Shown piece by piece: positions 19,841-31,152 of a stretch of DNA of 64,000 nt (positions are counted from its first letter, which is position 1; every line of letters starts with the position of its first letter). Below the pieces are notes generated by a model that ran no database searches, was not told the origin of the DNA, and was given only the letters and a program-made list of their open reading frames with translations. The stretch is from an uncultured Pelagibacteraceae bacterium (GTDB lineage: Bacteria; Pseudomonadota; Alphaproteobacteria; Pelagibacterales; Pelagibacteraceae): assembly GCA_902625125.1 (NCBI GenBank), contig CACOAB010000001.1, forward strand, positions 57,423 to 121,422, written 5' to 3'. A program made the position numbers and the translations under genes.

Positions 19841-20554
19841 ATGAGTAATATTAGATTATTTCACCCAGAAAATATAATAGAAAATACTACAAGCCTATTA
19901 TCTAAAGAGCACACTCATTATGTTGCAAATGTAATGAGAATGAAAAGGGGTTCTAACATTAATTTTTTTAATAAAGATGGAGAATGGCTTAGCGAAATAA
20001 TTTTTCTAGATAGAGATCGGGTCGAAGTAAAATTTTTAAATAAATTAAAAGAACCAACCAAGAATTTTAATATCGAATTAGCAATTTGCTTAGTAAAGAA
20101 AGGCCCAATGGATACCATTTTACAAAAAGCCACAGAGCTTGGTGTTACTAAAATAACACCGATTGTATCTGAAAGAACAGAGGTTAAAGAATTAAATTTT
20201 GAAAGAGCAAAAAAAATTGTTATTGAAGCTACAGAACAATCTAATCAATTAATTCCTCCAGAAATTTCCCAGGTAAAAAAGCTTAAAGATTTTATAAATA
20301 ATTTAGATGGATCTACAAAATTATTATTTGCAGATGTGAATTCTAAAGATAATTTAAAAAAAGAAGTTTTAAGTGAAGCTAAATCTTTATCTATACTTAT
20401 AGGTCCAGAGGGAGATTTTTCGCCCTCAGAAATAGAACTTATTCACGGAAATCCTAACGTTGTGCCATTTACAATATCTAGAAACATTCTAAGGTCAGAT
20501 ACTGCTGTAATAAGCGCTATTTCATTAGTGAATTTTATCAATAACTTTCATTAA
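19841..20554 (+). CDS. rsmE: 16S rRNA (uracil1498-N3)-methyltransferase
   Basis: SPOUT-fold RNA methyltransferase of about 237 residues. An N-terminal PUA-like part (HYVANVMRMKRGSNINFFN) is followed by the knot domain with KKGPMDTILQKATELGV, TERTEV, IGPEGDFSPSEIE and ISRNILRSDTA. These are the conserved RsmE blocks. I choose the ATG at 19841 (MSNIRLF) over an in-frame TTG nine bases upstream. It precedes the cytochrome oxidase genes, but a promoter candidate in between suggests separate transcription. Confidence 0.95.
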   Translation: MSNIRLFHPENIIENTTSLLSKEHTHYVANVMRMKRGSNINFFNKDGEWLSEIIFLDRDRVEVKFLNKLKEPTKNFNIELAICLVKKGPMDTILQKATELGVTKITPIVSERTEVKELNFERAKKIVIEATEQSNQLIPPEISQVKKLKDFINNLDGSTKLLFADVNSKDNLKKEVLSEAKSLSILIGPEGDFSPSEIELIHGNPNVVPFTISRNILRSDTAVISAISLVNFINNFH

Positions 20555-20572
20555 TTGTCGCATTAATTGAAA

Positions 20573-20600
20573 TTGTGAAATTGTCTAAAAGCTGTATAAA
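20573..20600 (+). promoter_or_regulatory. Sigma-70 type promoter for the cytochrome oxidase operon
   Basis: TTGTGA (20573-20578), then 16 bases, then TATAAA (20595-20600). The -10 box ends five bases before the coxB ATG at 20606, so the predicted transcript starts at or next to the start codon. No ribosome site is visible in the gap, which agrees with a leaderless message. Confidence 0.5.
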
Positions 20601-20605
20601 AACTC

Positions 20606-23034
<2,429 letters not shown>

Positions 23035-23035
23035 A

Positions 23036-23956
23036 TTGAGCCAGATACTTTTAAAAACGAGAAACTCTAAACTTGGTTTAGTATTAGATCTTAACTCATT
23101 TTTTAATCTAATGAAGCCAAGAGTAATGTCTCTTGTTTTATTTACTTGCATGGTTGGTTTATTGATTGCACCTTATAGCGTTGATCTTAAAACTTCTTTA
23201 ATATCATTACTAGCAGTAGCAATTGGCTCTGGTGCGGCTGGAGCTTTAAATATGTGGTATGAGTCCGATGTTGATGCCCTAATGAGCAGAACCTGTTTAA
23301 GACCGATACCAACAGGCAAAGTAAAAAGAAATCAGGCTTTATATTTTGGAATTATTTTATCAATTATTTCTGTTGCTATGCTTTACTATTCAGCAAATAC
23401 TATTTCAGCAATATTATTAGCATCAACTATTGGTTTTTATTTTTTTATTTATACGATCTGGCTTAAAAGAAAAACTCCACAGAATATTGTCATTGGAGGT
23501 GCCGCTGGAGCTTTACCCCCAGTTATTGGATGGACGATAGCTACAGGAACAATAACAATCGAACCAATAATACTTTTCTTAATTATTTTTGTTTGGACGC
23601 CGTCTCATTTCTGGGCATTGAGTTTATATAAATCAGGGGATTATAAGAAAGCTAAGATACCAATGTTACCAGTTATTGCTGGAACAAAAACAACAAAAAC
23701 AAATATATTGGTTTACTCATTTGCTATGCTTCCAGTTGTAATAGCTCCATATTATTTTGAGTTTGCGAGTTTATTATACTTAGTTACAGCTTTAGTTATG
23801 ACACTATATTATAATTATTTATGCTTAGAGTTGTTTAAAGCAAAGGTTATAAAATTCTCAAATAAAATTGCAAGAAAAGTATTTATCTACTCAATATTTT
23901 ATCTATTTTTTGTTTATCTAATTTTACTTATTGATAATGCTAGGAGCCTTTTTTAA
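23036..23956 (+). CDS. ctaB: Protohaem IX farnesyltransferase (haem O synthase)
   Basis: Membrane prenyltransferase that makes haem O, the precursor of haem A for the oxidase. It has 306 residues and about eight helices. The conserved blocks are MKPRVMSLVLFT, NMWYESDVDALMSRTCLRPIPTGK (in parts: the first Asp motif D-x3-D and RTxxRP), and IFVWTPSHFWALSLY. The start is a TTG one base after coxA; an internal ATG at the MKPRV block is too late for the family. Its stop overlaps the ATG of the small coxF-like gene. Confidence 0.95.
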   Translation: MSQILLKTRNSKLGLVLDLNSFFNLMKPRVMSLVLFTCMVGLLIAPYSVDLKTSLISLLAVAIGSGAAGALNMWYESDVDALMSRTCLRPIPTGKVKRNQALYFGIILSIISVAMLYYSANTISAILLASTIGFYFFIYTIWLKRKTPQNIVIGGAAGALPPVIGWTIATGTITIEPIILFLIIFVWTPSHFWALSLYKSGDYKKAKIPMLPVIAGTKTTKTNILVYSFAMLPVVIAPYYFEFASLLYLVTALVMTLYYNYLCLELFKAKVIKFSNKIARKVFIYSIFYLFFVYLILLIDNARSLF

Positions 23957-24066
23957 TGAGTAAAAAAAAGAAAAACATAATAACTGCAGTGCTATTAGTA
24001 TTATTTATGATCTTTTTATTTGCACTTACCTTTTATAATATTGGAATTTATAATAGAGAAATTTAA
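23956..24066 (+). CDS. 36-residue membrane peptide, CoxF-like
   Basis: A very short gene. The ATG at 23956 shares one base with the ctaB stop, and its own TAA shares one base with the ctaG ATG at 24066. The product has a basic start (MSKKKKN) followed by one membrane helix, about IITAVLLVLFMIFLFALTF, and a short polar tail NIGIYNREI. Alphaproteobacterial oxidase operons often hold a small single-helix protein (CoxF) at this exact place between ctaB and ctaG. The one-base overlaps on both sides argue that it is translated. The function is inferred from position. Confidence 0.8.
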   Translation: MSKKKKNIITAVLLVLFMIFLFALTFYNIGIYNREI

Positions 24067-24617
24067 TGACCGTTAACAAAAAAAATTTAACACCAATAGC
24101 CTTAGTTTCAATATTTCTATTAATGTTGGCTTTATCTTTTGCAGCTGTACCTTTGTATGATTTATTCTGTAGAGTTACTGGCTTTGGAGGGACAACACAA
24201 AATGCTTCGGAAAAAGAAATTCCAAAAATAATCGTTAATCAAGATTATAGAATGAGATTCGATACTAATGTTCACAGCACTTCAGATTGGAAATTTTATC
24301 CTGAAAAAAATACTTTAGATTTAAAACCAGGCCAAGTTCACACAGTCAAATTTAATGTAGAAAACCCAGGTAATCAAAGTTCATCAGGTTCAGCTTCATT
24401 TAATGTTTCTCCCTCTTCATTCGGTAAGTACTTGAATAAGATTGGCTGCTTTTGTTTCGAAAAACAAACGTTAAAACCAAATGAGAAACAAGAATTTGTT
24501 TTAACATTTTTCTTGGATCCCAAAGTGGTTGATGATAATAAAACTAAGAATATTTCTGATGTAACACTATCTTTTACATTCTTTGCATCAGAATTTTATG
24601 AAAAGGAAAAAACTTAA
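24066..24617 (+). CDS. ctaG: Cytochrome c oxidase assembly protein CtaG (Cox11)
   Basis: Copper chaperone that builds the CuB site of subunit I. It has 183 residues: one N-terminal membrane helix, then a periplasmic domain. The marks are VPLYDLFCRVTGFGGTT after the helix and the copper-binding CFCFEKQTLKPNE pair of cysteines. FFLDPKVVDD comes next, as in other family members. The start codon overlaps the coxF-like stop and the stop overlaps coxC, both by one base. Confidence 0.96.
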   Translation: MTVNKKNLTPIALVSIFLLMLALSFAAVPLYDLFCRVTGFGGTTQNASEKEIPKIIVNQDYRMRFDTNVHSTSDWKFYPEKNTLDLKPGQVHTVKFNVENPGNQSSSGSASFNVSPSSFGKYLNKIGCFCFEKQTLKPNEKQEFVLTFFLDPKVVDDNKTKNISDVTLSFTFFASEFYEKEKT

Positions 24618-25408
24618 TGTCGGCAGATAAAAAAAAACATGATTTTCATTTAGTGGACCCAAGTCCTTGGCCAATATATGTTTCATTTGCAACTTTAGTA
24701 TTAGCAATTGGAGCTGTTTACTATTTTCATTCAAAGGCTCTTTGGCTTTTACTAGTAGGTTTTGCATTAGTAATTTATGGGGCCTTTATGTGGTGGAGAG
24801 ACGTGATTGAAGAGGCAGAACACCAAGGTCATCATACTCCTGTAGTACAAATTGGTCACCGTTATGGAATGACACTTTTTATTGCTTCAGAAGTTATGTT
24901 TTTTGTTGCATGGTTTTGGGCTTATTTTAATGCAAGTTTATTTCCAACGGATTCCATTGGAGGAACTTGGCCTCCTCCCGATATAAAAACTTTTGATCCT
25001 TGGGATATACCACTAATAAATACTCTTATCTTGTTATTATCTGGAACAACAGTTACATGGGCTCACCATGCGATGTTAGAGAATGATAGAAAAGGACTTG
25101 TAAATGGATTAATTGCAACTGTATTTTTAGGATTTATATTTTCATGCTTTCAAGCTTATGAGTATCACCATGCTTCATTTACTATAGATGGAAATATTTA
25201 TGGATCTACATTTTATATGGCTACAGGTTTTCACGGCTTTCACGTGATTGTTGGAACAATTTTTCTAGCGGTATGTTTATTTAGATCGATGAAAGGTCAT
25301 TCAACACCAACACATCACTTTGGTTTTGAGGCCGCCGCATGGTATTGGCACTTTGTTGATGTGGTTTGGTTATTCCTTTTTGCTGCAATCTACATTTGGG
25401 GAAGCTAA
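24617..25408 (+). CDS. coxC: Cytochrome c oxidase subunit III
   Basis: Seven-helix membrane subunit that stabilises the oxidase and its proton uptake. It has 263 residues, full length. Family marks are HDFHLVDPSPWPI at the start, MWWRDVIEEAEHQGHHTPVVQIG, FIASEVMFFVAWFWAYF, GTWPPP, TGFHGFHVIVGT and the ending AWYWHFVDVVWLFLFAAIYIWG. The next gene, surf1, begins eight bases later. Confidence 0.97.
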   Translation: MSADKKKHDFHLVDPSPWPIYVSFATLVLAIGAVYYFHSKALWLLLVGFALVIYGAFMWWRDVIEEAEHQGHHTPVVQIGHRYGMTLFIASEVMFFVAWFWAYFNASLFPTDSIGGTWPPPDIKTFDPWDIPLINTLILLLSGTTVTWAHHAMLENDRKGLVNGLIATVFLGFIFSCFQAYEYHHASFTIDGNIYGSTFYMATGFHGFHVIVGTIFLAVCLFRSMKGHSTPTHHFGFEAAAWYWHFVDVVWLFLFAAIYIWGS

Positions 25409-25415
25409 ACTCAAA

Positions 25416-26078
25416 TTGAAAAAAGCATTCTTATTTCAACTATTCGTTATTTTCTTTATAACATTATTTTGTGTACTAGGCACTTGGCAGCTTTATAGGC
25501 TTCAATGGAAATTAGAATTAATTAGTGAAATAACTTTTGGGCTAGACTCTCAACCAATTGAATACTCAAGCTCTATAAAAAAAAATTATCAGAGAGTTAA
25601 CGCTAAAGGAAAATTTGATTTTGATAAACAAATCTACCTCTATAGTTTGAATGAAAAAGGAAAACCTGGGTATGATGTGGTAACTCCATTTAGAACAAAC
25701 AAAAATGAGAACGTACTGGTTAATAGAGGATGGATAAATAAAGAACTTAAAGGTAACGCTAAGATAGATCTTAATACATCAGCCGAGCAAAAAATTGTCG
25801 GTCTTCTGAGAGAAATATATAAACCAAATATGTTTAAACCAGATAATGACTTAAAAAATAATATTTGGTTTTCAATAAATTTAGAAGATCTGAAAGAGGC
25901 TACTGGAGAGCAATTTAACGAGTTTATAATTTTTCTAGAAGATAACCAAGTTAAGTCGCCAATTCCTAAAAAGATCAGCATTGATGTGCCAAACAATCAC
26001 CTCAAATATGCTATAACATGGTATGCAATATCAATTTCTATAATTTTTTATTATTTATATTTTAGAAGAAAAAAATGA
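25416..26078 (+). CDS. SURF1 family cytochrome oxidase biogenesis protein
   Basis: Inner-membrane protein helping haem a insertion into the oxidase. From a TTG start at 25416 it has 220 residues: a first membrane helix (FLFQLFVIFFITLFCVLGTWQL), a periplasmic domain with GYDVVTPF and NRGWI, and a second helix near the C-terminus (HLKYAITWYAISISIIFYYLYF). The longer reading from 25320 would add 32 residues encoded inside coxC, unlike any SURF1, so I reject it. The last four bases overlap thrC. Confidence 0.9.
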   Translation: MKKAFLFQLFVIFFITLFCVLGTWQLYRLQWKLELISEITFGLDSQPIEYSSSIKKNYQRVNAKGKFDFDKQIYLYSLNEKGKPGYDVVTPFRTNKNENVLVNRGWINKELKGNAKIDLNTSAEQKIVGLLREIYKPNMFKPDNDLKNNIWFSINLEDLKEATGEQFNEFIIFLEDNQVKSPIPKKISIDVPNNHLKYAITWYAISISIIFYYLYFRRKK

Positions 26079-27451
26079 ATTATTTTAGCACCAGGGATAA
26101 ATCTTTAAAATTTAGTTTTAAAGATATTTTCTTAAGAGGACTTGCACCAGGTGGAGGGTTATTTTTACCTGCTGAAATTAAGAAGTATAATCAAGAAGAA
26201 CTTAATAATTTAAGCCAACTAAATTATAATGAGCTTGCTACAGAAATTATCTTTAATTTCTGTTCAGGTGAAATTAAAAAGGAAGAACTTAACTCACTGA
26301 TACAAAAATCTTATAGTAGGTTTAAAGGTAAAGAAGTAGTAAATTTAAAAAAGATTGGAGAGATTGATCTTCTTGAGCTTTATCATGGGCCCACTTTAGC
26401 TTTTAAAGATATTGCAATGCAGGTAATTGGCAATTTGTATGATTACTTAGAAGTTGCTAAAGATAAAACTGTAAATGTCGTAGTAGCTACATCAGGAGAC
26501 ACTGGTTCAGCAGCTATTGCAGCATTAAGTAATAGAAAAAATATAAATCTTTTTGTTCTGCATCCGCATAATAAAATTTCTAATATTCAAAGAAAAATAA
26601 TGACAACTATTGGTGGCGCAAATATTTATAATATTGCTATCGAGGGTTCATTTGATGATTGTCAAAAAATTGTAAAAGAGCTTTTTAACGATGATAGTTT
26701 TAGATCAAAAATAAACATGTCTGGCGTAAATTCTATCAATTGGGCAAGAATTGTTTGTCAAATCGTTTATTATTTTTATTCTTTTTTTAAATTAAAAAAA
26801 AACAATATTAGCTTTTCTGTACCAACTGGTAATTTTGGAGATATATATGCAGGATATGTAGCAAAAAAAATGGGTTTACCAATTAATAAACTTATAGTTG
26901 CTACAAATAAAAACGATATTTTACAAAGAGTTATAAATACAGGTGAATATAAACCTGATACAGTGAAAGCAACCATCACACCAAGCATGGATATCCAGGT
27001 TGCTAGTAATTTTGAGAGGCTTCTTTATTATATATTAGATGAAAGCGATAGTAAGGTAGGGTCATTAATGAATGATTTGTCATCAAAAAGTTTATTTAAT
27101 TTAGAAAAAAAGGAAATCGATAGAATTAAAAAAGATTTTGAAGCAGTAAAAGTTTCAGATGAAGAGACAATATCTATCATCGATGAGATATATAAAGAGC
27201 ATAAATTTATAATTGATCCCCATACTGCTACTGGCGTAGGCGCAGCAAAAAGTTTTAAAAATTTAGAAGATATAGTTGTTCTTGGTACAGCTCATCCTTA
27301 CAAATTCAACGATACAATTCAAAAAGCTATAGGAAAAAATTTAGACTCACCTAAGCATTTAAAGTTGAATATAGATAAAAAGGAAACTTTTGATATTATT
27401 GGAAATTCAAATTCAGAGGTTAAAAATTATATTTTGGACAAAATACAATGA
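26075..27451 (+). CDS. thrC: Threonine synthase
   Basis: PLP enzyme that turns O-phosphohomoserine into threonine. It has 458 residues, the long class shared by proteobacteria and yeast. It starts with MNYFSTRDKSLKFSFKD, typical of the group. The PLP-lysine region is HGPTLAFKDIAMQ, and ATSGDTGSAA is the phosphate-binding loop. It is coupled to surf1 (4-base overlap) and to the peroxiredoxin gene (4-base overlap). Homoserine kinase, the preceding enzyme, is encoded nearby on the other strand. Confidence 0.96.
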   Translation: MNYFSTRDKSLKFSFKDIFLRGLAPGGGLFLPAEIKKYNQEELNNLSQLNYNELATEIIFNFCSGEIKKEELNSLIQKSYSRFKGKEVVNLKKIGEIDLLELYHGPTLAFKDIAMQVIGNLYDYLEVAKDKTVNVVVATSGDTGSAAIAALSNRKNINLFVLHPHNKISNIQRKIMTTIGGANIYNIAIEGSFDDCQKIVKELFNDDSFRSKINMSGVNSINWARIVCQIVYYFYSFFKLKKNNISFSVPTGNFGDIYAGYVAKKMGLPINKLIVATNKNDILQRVINTGEYKPDTVKATITPSMDIQVASNFERLLYYILDESDSKVGSLMNDLSSKSLFNLEKKEIDRIKKDFEAVKVSDEETISIIDEIYKEHKFIIDPHTATGVGAAKSFKNLEDIVVLGTAHPYKFNDTIQKAIGKNLDSPKHLKLNIDKKETFDIIGNSNSEVKNYILDKIQ

Positions 27452-27933
27452 GAATAAAAGTTGGAGATAAACTACCTAACTCGGAATTATTCTATCTTGA
27501 TCAAAAAAATGATGTAAAAAAAATAAATATATTGGACCTTTGTAAAGGCAAGACTATTATTTTAGGTATGCCTGGCGCTTTTACAAAAACTTGCTCAGCT
27601 CTTCATCTACCTGGGTATATAAAAAATTTCGAGCTAGCTAATAAAAAAGGAATTTCTAAAATTGTTTGTATTGCTGTGAATGATCCCAATGTAATGAAAG
27701 CTTGGGGTGAAAACCAAAATGCTGGAAGTAAAATTTTCATGGCTGGCGATCCCTTTCTTAAATTCACAAAAGCTATCGGAGCAGAAGTAGATAAATCTGA
27801 AAAAGGATTAGGAATTAGATCTAATCGCTACACTATGTTGGTGGAGAATGGTGAAGTAAAAAAAGTAGAGGAAGAAAAAGAAACAGCTGCATGTGAATTA
27901 TCTTCAGCTGAAAGCTTTTTAAAATTTATTTAG
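27448..27933 (+). CDS. Peroxiredoxin, Prx5/AhpE-like
   Basis: Thiol peroxidase of 161 residues that reduces peroxides. The active-site loop is PGAFTKTCSALHLPGY, where the Cys in TCS is the peroxidatic residue. KAWGENQNAGSKIFMAGD and GIRSNRYTMLVENG follow, as in Prx5. A second Cys (AACELSSAESFL) near the end may resolve the disulfide. It is the last gene of the plus-strand oxidase run, and its final 8 bases overlap convergent rnhA. Confidence 0.93.
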   Translation: MRIKVGDKLPNSELFYLDQKNDVKKINILDLCKGKTIILGMPGAFTKTCSALHLPGYIKNFELANKKGISKIVCIAVNDPNVMKAWGENQNAGSKIFMAGDPFLKFTKAIGAEVDKSEKGLGIRSNRYTMLVENGEVKKVEEEKETAACELSSAESFLKFI

Positions 27934-28351
27934 TTTTCGAAACTGCCAGCTCATCAACAAGATTATTATATTTATTACCAGCGTGTGCCTTAACCCATTT
28001 CCAAGTAACTTTATGTTTTAGACAAGCATTATCCAATTTAATCCAAAGATCTTTATTTTTAACTGGTTTCTTGTTTGAACTTTTCCAATTATTAACTTTC
28101 CACTTTTTAATCCAATCAGTAATTCCATCTTTCACATACTTTGAGTCAGTAAAAATTGTAATCTCTGATTTCTTTTTTATTTTTTTTAATGCCATAATTG
28201 GAGCCATTAATTCCATCCTATTGTTAGTTGTATTATTTTCATTTCCAGAGATGCTTGATTGTTTTAAATCATGATCTAATATGATTGCTGCCCAACCTCC
28301 TTTCCCAGGATTTCCAGAGCAAGCACCATCAGTATAAATTTTTAATTTCAT
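27926..28351 (-). CDS. rnhA: Ribonuclease HI
   Basis: Removes RNA from RNA/DNA hybrids. It has 141 residues. The catalytic acids are in IYTDGACSGNPGKGGWAA (Asp), NNRMELMAPI (Glu), IFTDSKYVKDGI (Asp) and HAGNKYNNLVDELA (last Asp). The basic handle KKWKVNNWKSSNKKPVKNKDLW is present, so it is the handle-containing E. coli type. It is the last gene of the long minus-strand run, directly after thrB. Confidence 0.97.
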   Translation of the reverse strand: MKLKIYTDGACSGNPGKGGWAAIILDHDLKQSSISGNENNTTNNRMELMAPIMALKKIKKKSEITIFTDSKYVKDGITDWIKKWKVNNWKSSNKKPVKNKDLWIKLDNACLKHKVTWKWVKAHAGNKYNNLVDELAVSKTK

Positions 28352-29319
28352 TAAAAAAAATAATCCTCATGATTTTTTGCATTTTTATGAAATTCTAACC
28401 TTTTTAGGTATTCTATAGGATCTTTTACTTTTACTATAGCACCCTCAACAGTGTTCAAAGCATCAAAAACTCGAGTTAGTAAAAACCTTAGAGCAGCTCC
28501 TTGAGAAAGTACTTTTAAACTTTGTTTTTCAGACTCCGATAATTTTCTTATCGAAGAATAGCCATCAATAAAATTTTTAGCTTTTGTAACATTAAAACTC
28601 AAATTGTCCTTAACTCCATCAAAACATAATGCATTAAAACATATAGCTATTTCGAAAGCAAAAAAATCTTCACACGAAAAATAAAAATCTATAATCCCAC
28701 TAAACTTATCTTTATTAAAAAAAATATTATCATGAAATAAATCTGCATGAATAATTCCCTTAGGCAAATCTCTAGGCCATTTTTTTTCAACATTATCAAG
28801 ACTTTCTGCTATCAGTTTTGGCAGATCCTTATGTAGCTTGGAGCATTCATCTTTCACAGACTCAAATAAACCTCTCCATGAATTAACAGATAAATCATTT
28901 TGTCTTTTAATTTTAAAACTTTTTGTTAATTCGTGCATTTTCGCTGCTTCAATTCCTATAGCTTTACAATTGTCAGGGGATAAATTGGATTTAGCTTTTC
29001 CTTCAAGAAAAGAAACAATCATTAATTTTTTATCATCGAAATTTGTAATTGTAGAATTATTATTATTTAAAATCGGAGCAGGACATTTAAAATTTGCCTT
29101 ATTCAAATAAGACATTAAATTAGAAAAAAAAGGAAGATCTTCAGATTTAACTCTTTTTTCATAGACAGTAAGTATCAACTTTTTTTTATTTACTGATAGA
29201 AAGTAATTTGTATTTTCTATCCCTTCTTCAATTCCTCTAAATGAGTCTAATTTACCTAAATTATAATTAGATAAAATCTCTTCGATTTTATTTTGCTTTA
29301 ATTGTGTGTAAACGGCCAT
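28351..29319 (-). CDS. thrB: Homoserine kinase (APH-fold ThrB)
   Basis: Phosphorylates homoserine ahead of threonine synthase. It has 322 residues of the aminoglycoside-phosphotransferase fold used by alphaproteobacteria and pseudomonads, unlike the GHMP kinase of E. coli. The start MAVYTQLKQNKIEEIL and SFRGIEEGIENTNYF are typical. The catalytic loop is GIIHADLFHDNIFF and the metal-binding segment GIIDFYFSCED. It shares one base with ispH upstream and with rnhA downstream, an ispH-thrB-rnhA order common in alphaproteobacteria. Confidence 0.95.
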   Translation of the reverse strand: MAVYTQLKQNKIEEILSNYNLGKLDSFRGIEEGIENTNYFLSVNKKKLILTVYEKRVKSEDLPFFSNLMSYLNKANFKCPAPILNNNNSTITNFDDKKLMIVSFLEGKAKSNLSPDNCKAIGIEAAKMHELTKSFKIKRQNDLSVNSWRGLFESVKDECSKLHKDLPKLIAESLDNVEKKWPRDLPKGIIHADLFHDNIFFNKDKFSGIIDFYFSCEDFFAFEIAICFNALCFDGVKDNLSFNVTKAKNFIDGYSSIRKLSESEKQSLKVLSQGAALRFLLTRVFDALNTVEGAIVKVKDPIEYLKRLEFHKNAKNHEDYFF

Positions 29320-30263
29320 TAGTTTAGTTCTTTAGGTAATTTGAATACGACTTTTTCCTCCGCAACTACAACCTCTTCTATAGAAACTTTTCGATCCTTT
29401 TTAATATTATTTAACAACACTTGTACTAACTTTTCTGGCGCTGACGCTCCAGACGAAATACCAATAGTTTTAGAAATTTCAATTTCGTGAAAAGGTATCT
29501 CTTTTTCTGAATGCATTAATTGAGAGTTCTTACATCCTGCTTTTCTTGCTACCTCCACGAGTCTTACTGAATTTGATGAATTTCGACTTCCAACTACAAA
29601 AAATAAATCACACTTAGATGCTATTTCTTTTACAGCAGCCTGACGATTAGTTGTAGCATAGCAAATATCCTCTTTAATTGGACCTTTAATTTCAGGAAAT
29701 TTTTTTTTAAGAGCATTTATAATTTCTGCAGTATCATCGACCGATAAGGTTGTTTGGGTTATATATGCTAAAGGCTTTTTAAAATTATCTACTTTAAGAC
29801 TTTCAACATCGCTTTTAGTTTCTACTAATTTAATGGAACCTTTAGGAAGCTGTCCCATTGTACCAATAACCTCTGGATGATTTTCATGTCCAATCAAAAA
29901 TATTTCATATCCCTTTTTATGTAATTGTTCAGATTCTCTGTGCACTTTAGAAACTAAAGGACAAGTCGCATCTACATAGGATAAATTTTTTAACCTCGCT
30001 TCGTCAGGAACAGATTTTGGAACTCCGTGAGCAGAAAAAATTACTGGTCTGCTATTATCTTTTACATCAGATAGTTCGTCTACAAATATTGCACCTTTTT
30101 CTCTTAATTCATCAACAACTTGTTTATTATGAACAATTTCATGTCTAACATATACAGGAGCTCCATATTTATTTATTGCCTTTTCGACAATTTCAATAGC
30201 TCTTTTAACACCAGCACAAAATCCTCTGGGAGAAGCTAAATAAATTTTAAGTTCTTTTTTCAT
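29319..30263 (-). CDS. ispH: 4-hydroxy-3-methylbut-2-enyl diphosphate reductase
   Basis: Last enzyme of the MEP pathway, giving IPP and DMAPP for carotenoids, quinones and other isoprenoids. It has 314 residues. The three Fe-S cysteines are in PRGFCAGVKRAIE, VDATCPLVSKVH and EDICYATTNRQ. The His and Glu of the active site are visible in GHENHPEV. It lies immediately after blh (17-base overlap), so isoprenoid supply is linked with retinal synthesis in this run. IspE of the same pathway is at 46656-47492. Confidence 0.97.
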   Translation of the reverse strand: MKKELKIYLASPRGFCAGVKRAIEIVEKAINKYGAPVYVRHEIVHNKQVVDELREKGAIFVDELSDVKDNSRPVIFSAHGVPKSVPDEARLKNLSYVDATCPLVSKVHRESEQLHKKGYEIFLIGHENHPEVIGTMGQLPKGSIKLVETKSDVESLKVDNFKKPLAYITQTTLSVDDTAEIINALKKKFPEIKGPIKEDICYATTNRQAAVKEIASKCDLFFVVGSRNSSNSVRLVEVARKAGCKNSQLMHSEKEIPFHEIEISKTIGISSGASAPEKLVQVLLNNIKKDRKVSIEEVVVAEEKVVFKLPKELN

Positions 30264-31152
30264 TCTTTTCTAACAAGTATTCGAGCAATATATGCGGAAA
30301 AGTAAGAGACGCCAAACCAATAAATATCACCTTATAAATAGCCTCGTCGAGCTTATAGGAGCTATTAAGAAAATACACCGCTATTAAAAATATCACACCG
30401 GTTACAAAAGTTAAGGGAATAGCTTTATTAATAAATTTCATTAGTCCTGATTTAAAAGACTTATCTAGTTCGAAAATTAATGTAATTGAATGTCTTACAG
30501 AATGAAGAAAGCAAAAATAAATTGTGAAAGCCAAAACAGGAGTTAAAAAAAGATTTAATATAATTAACGAAAAAAAATCCATTATCATCAATACTTTTAA
30601 GTCAGCCTTTTTCTTATTAGAGATAATGAGAGATGATAAAAAGCTTAAACACAAAAAAGTTATTATAAATTGATTATTAAATAATTGAGATTCAAAAACA
30701 TTAAAGTTTAAAATTTCAAATATTTCGTTTGTTTTCTTTCTCTGAAATAATAATGGAGCTAAAATTACAGCCGATCCTTTTAAAAAGTACAAAAACTCAG
30801 CTATTAGAAATTTTTTTTTAAAAGAAAATACCGTATCTTCCTTACCAAAGTGGTAAGCTGCTACAACAAGAAACAATAATAAAACAGTATTTGGAAATAA
30901 TACCCACAAAAAAACTATTAAAAGAGAGATCAAAATATACACAAAATAAAAAGAAAAAAGAGATCTATAACCAAATAAATTTAAAAGTTTTTTTCCTTTT
31001 AAATTATCTAAAGCTCCGTGTGAAATCCCCAAAATTAATATTAGGATTAAACAAAATATTATCGGTTCATAATTTACCATAAAGTAGAATGGGCTAATCA
31101 AAATGCAAAAATTAAAAAATATAAGTGAGTGTTTAAAATTTATCTTTTCCAT
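30247..31152 (-). CDS. blh: Beta-carotene 15,15'-dioxygenase, Brp/Blh family
   Basis: Membrane enzyme that cuts beta-carotene into two molecules of retinal, the chromophore of proteorhodopsin. It has 301 residues and many membrane helices. The iron-binding histidines expected for the family appear in LGISHGALDN, AAYHFGKED and CFLHSVRHSI. It directly follows crtY (1-base overlap) at the end of the carotenoid genes. No rhodopsin gene is in the window. The assignment rests on the histidine motifs together with the crt neighbours. Confidence 0.92.
   Translation of the reverse strand: MEKINFKHSLIFFNFCILISPFYFMVNYEPIIFCLILILILGISHGALDNLKGKKLLNLFGYRSLFSFYFVYILISLLIVFLWVLFPNTVLLLFLVVAAYHFGKEDTVFSFKKKFLIAEFLYFLKGSAVILAPLLFQRKKTNEIFEILNFNVFESQLFNNQFIITFLCLSFLSSLIISNKKKADLKVLMIMDFFSLIILNLFLTPVLAFTIYFCFLHSVRHSITLIFELDKSFKSGLMKFINKAIPLTFVTGVIFLIAVYFLNSSYKLDEAIYKVIFIGLASLTFPHILLEYLLEKNEKRT

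Noticed and set aside
25320-25415. N-terminal extension of surf1 inside coxC
   Set aside because: The extra 32 residues are an out-of-frame reading of the conserved coxC end and do not resemble a SURF1 N-terminus; a TTG at 25416 fits better.
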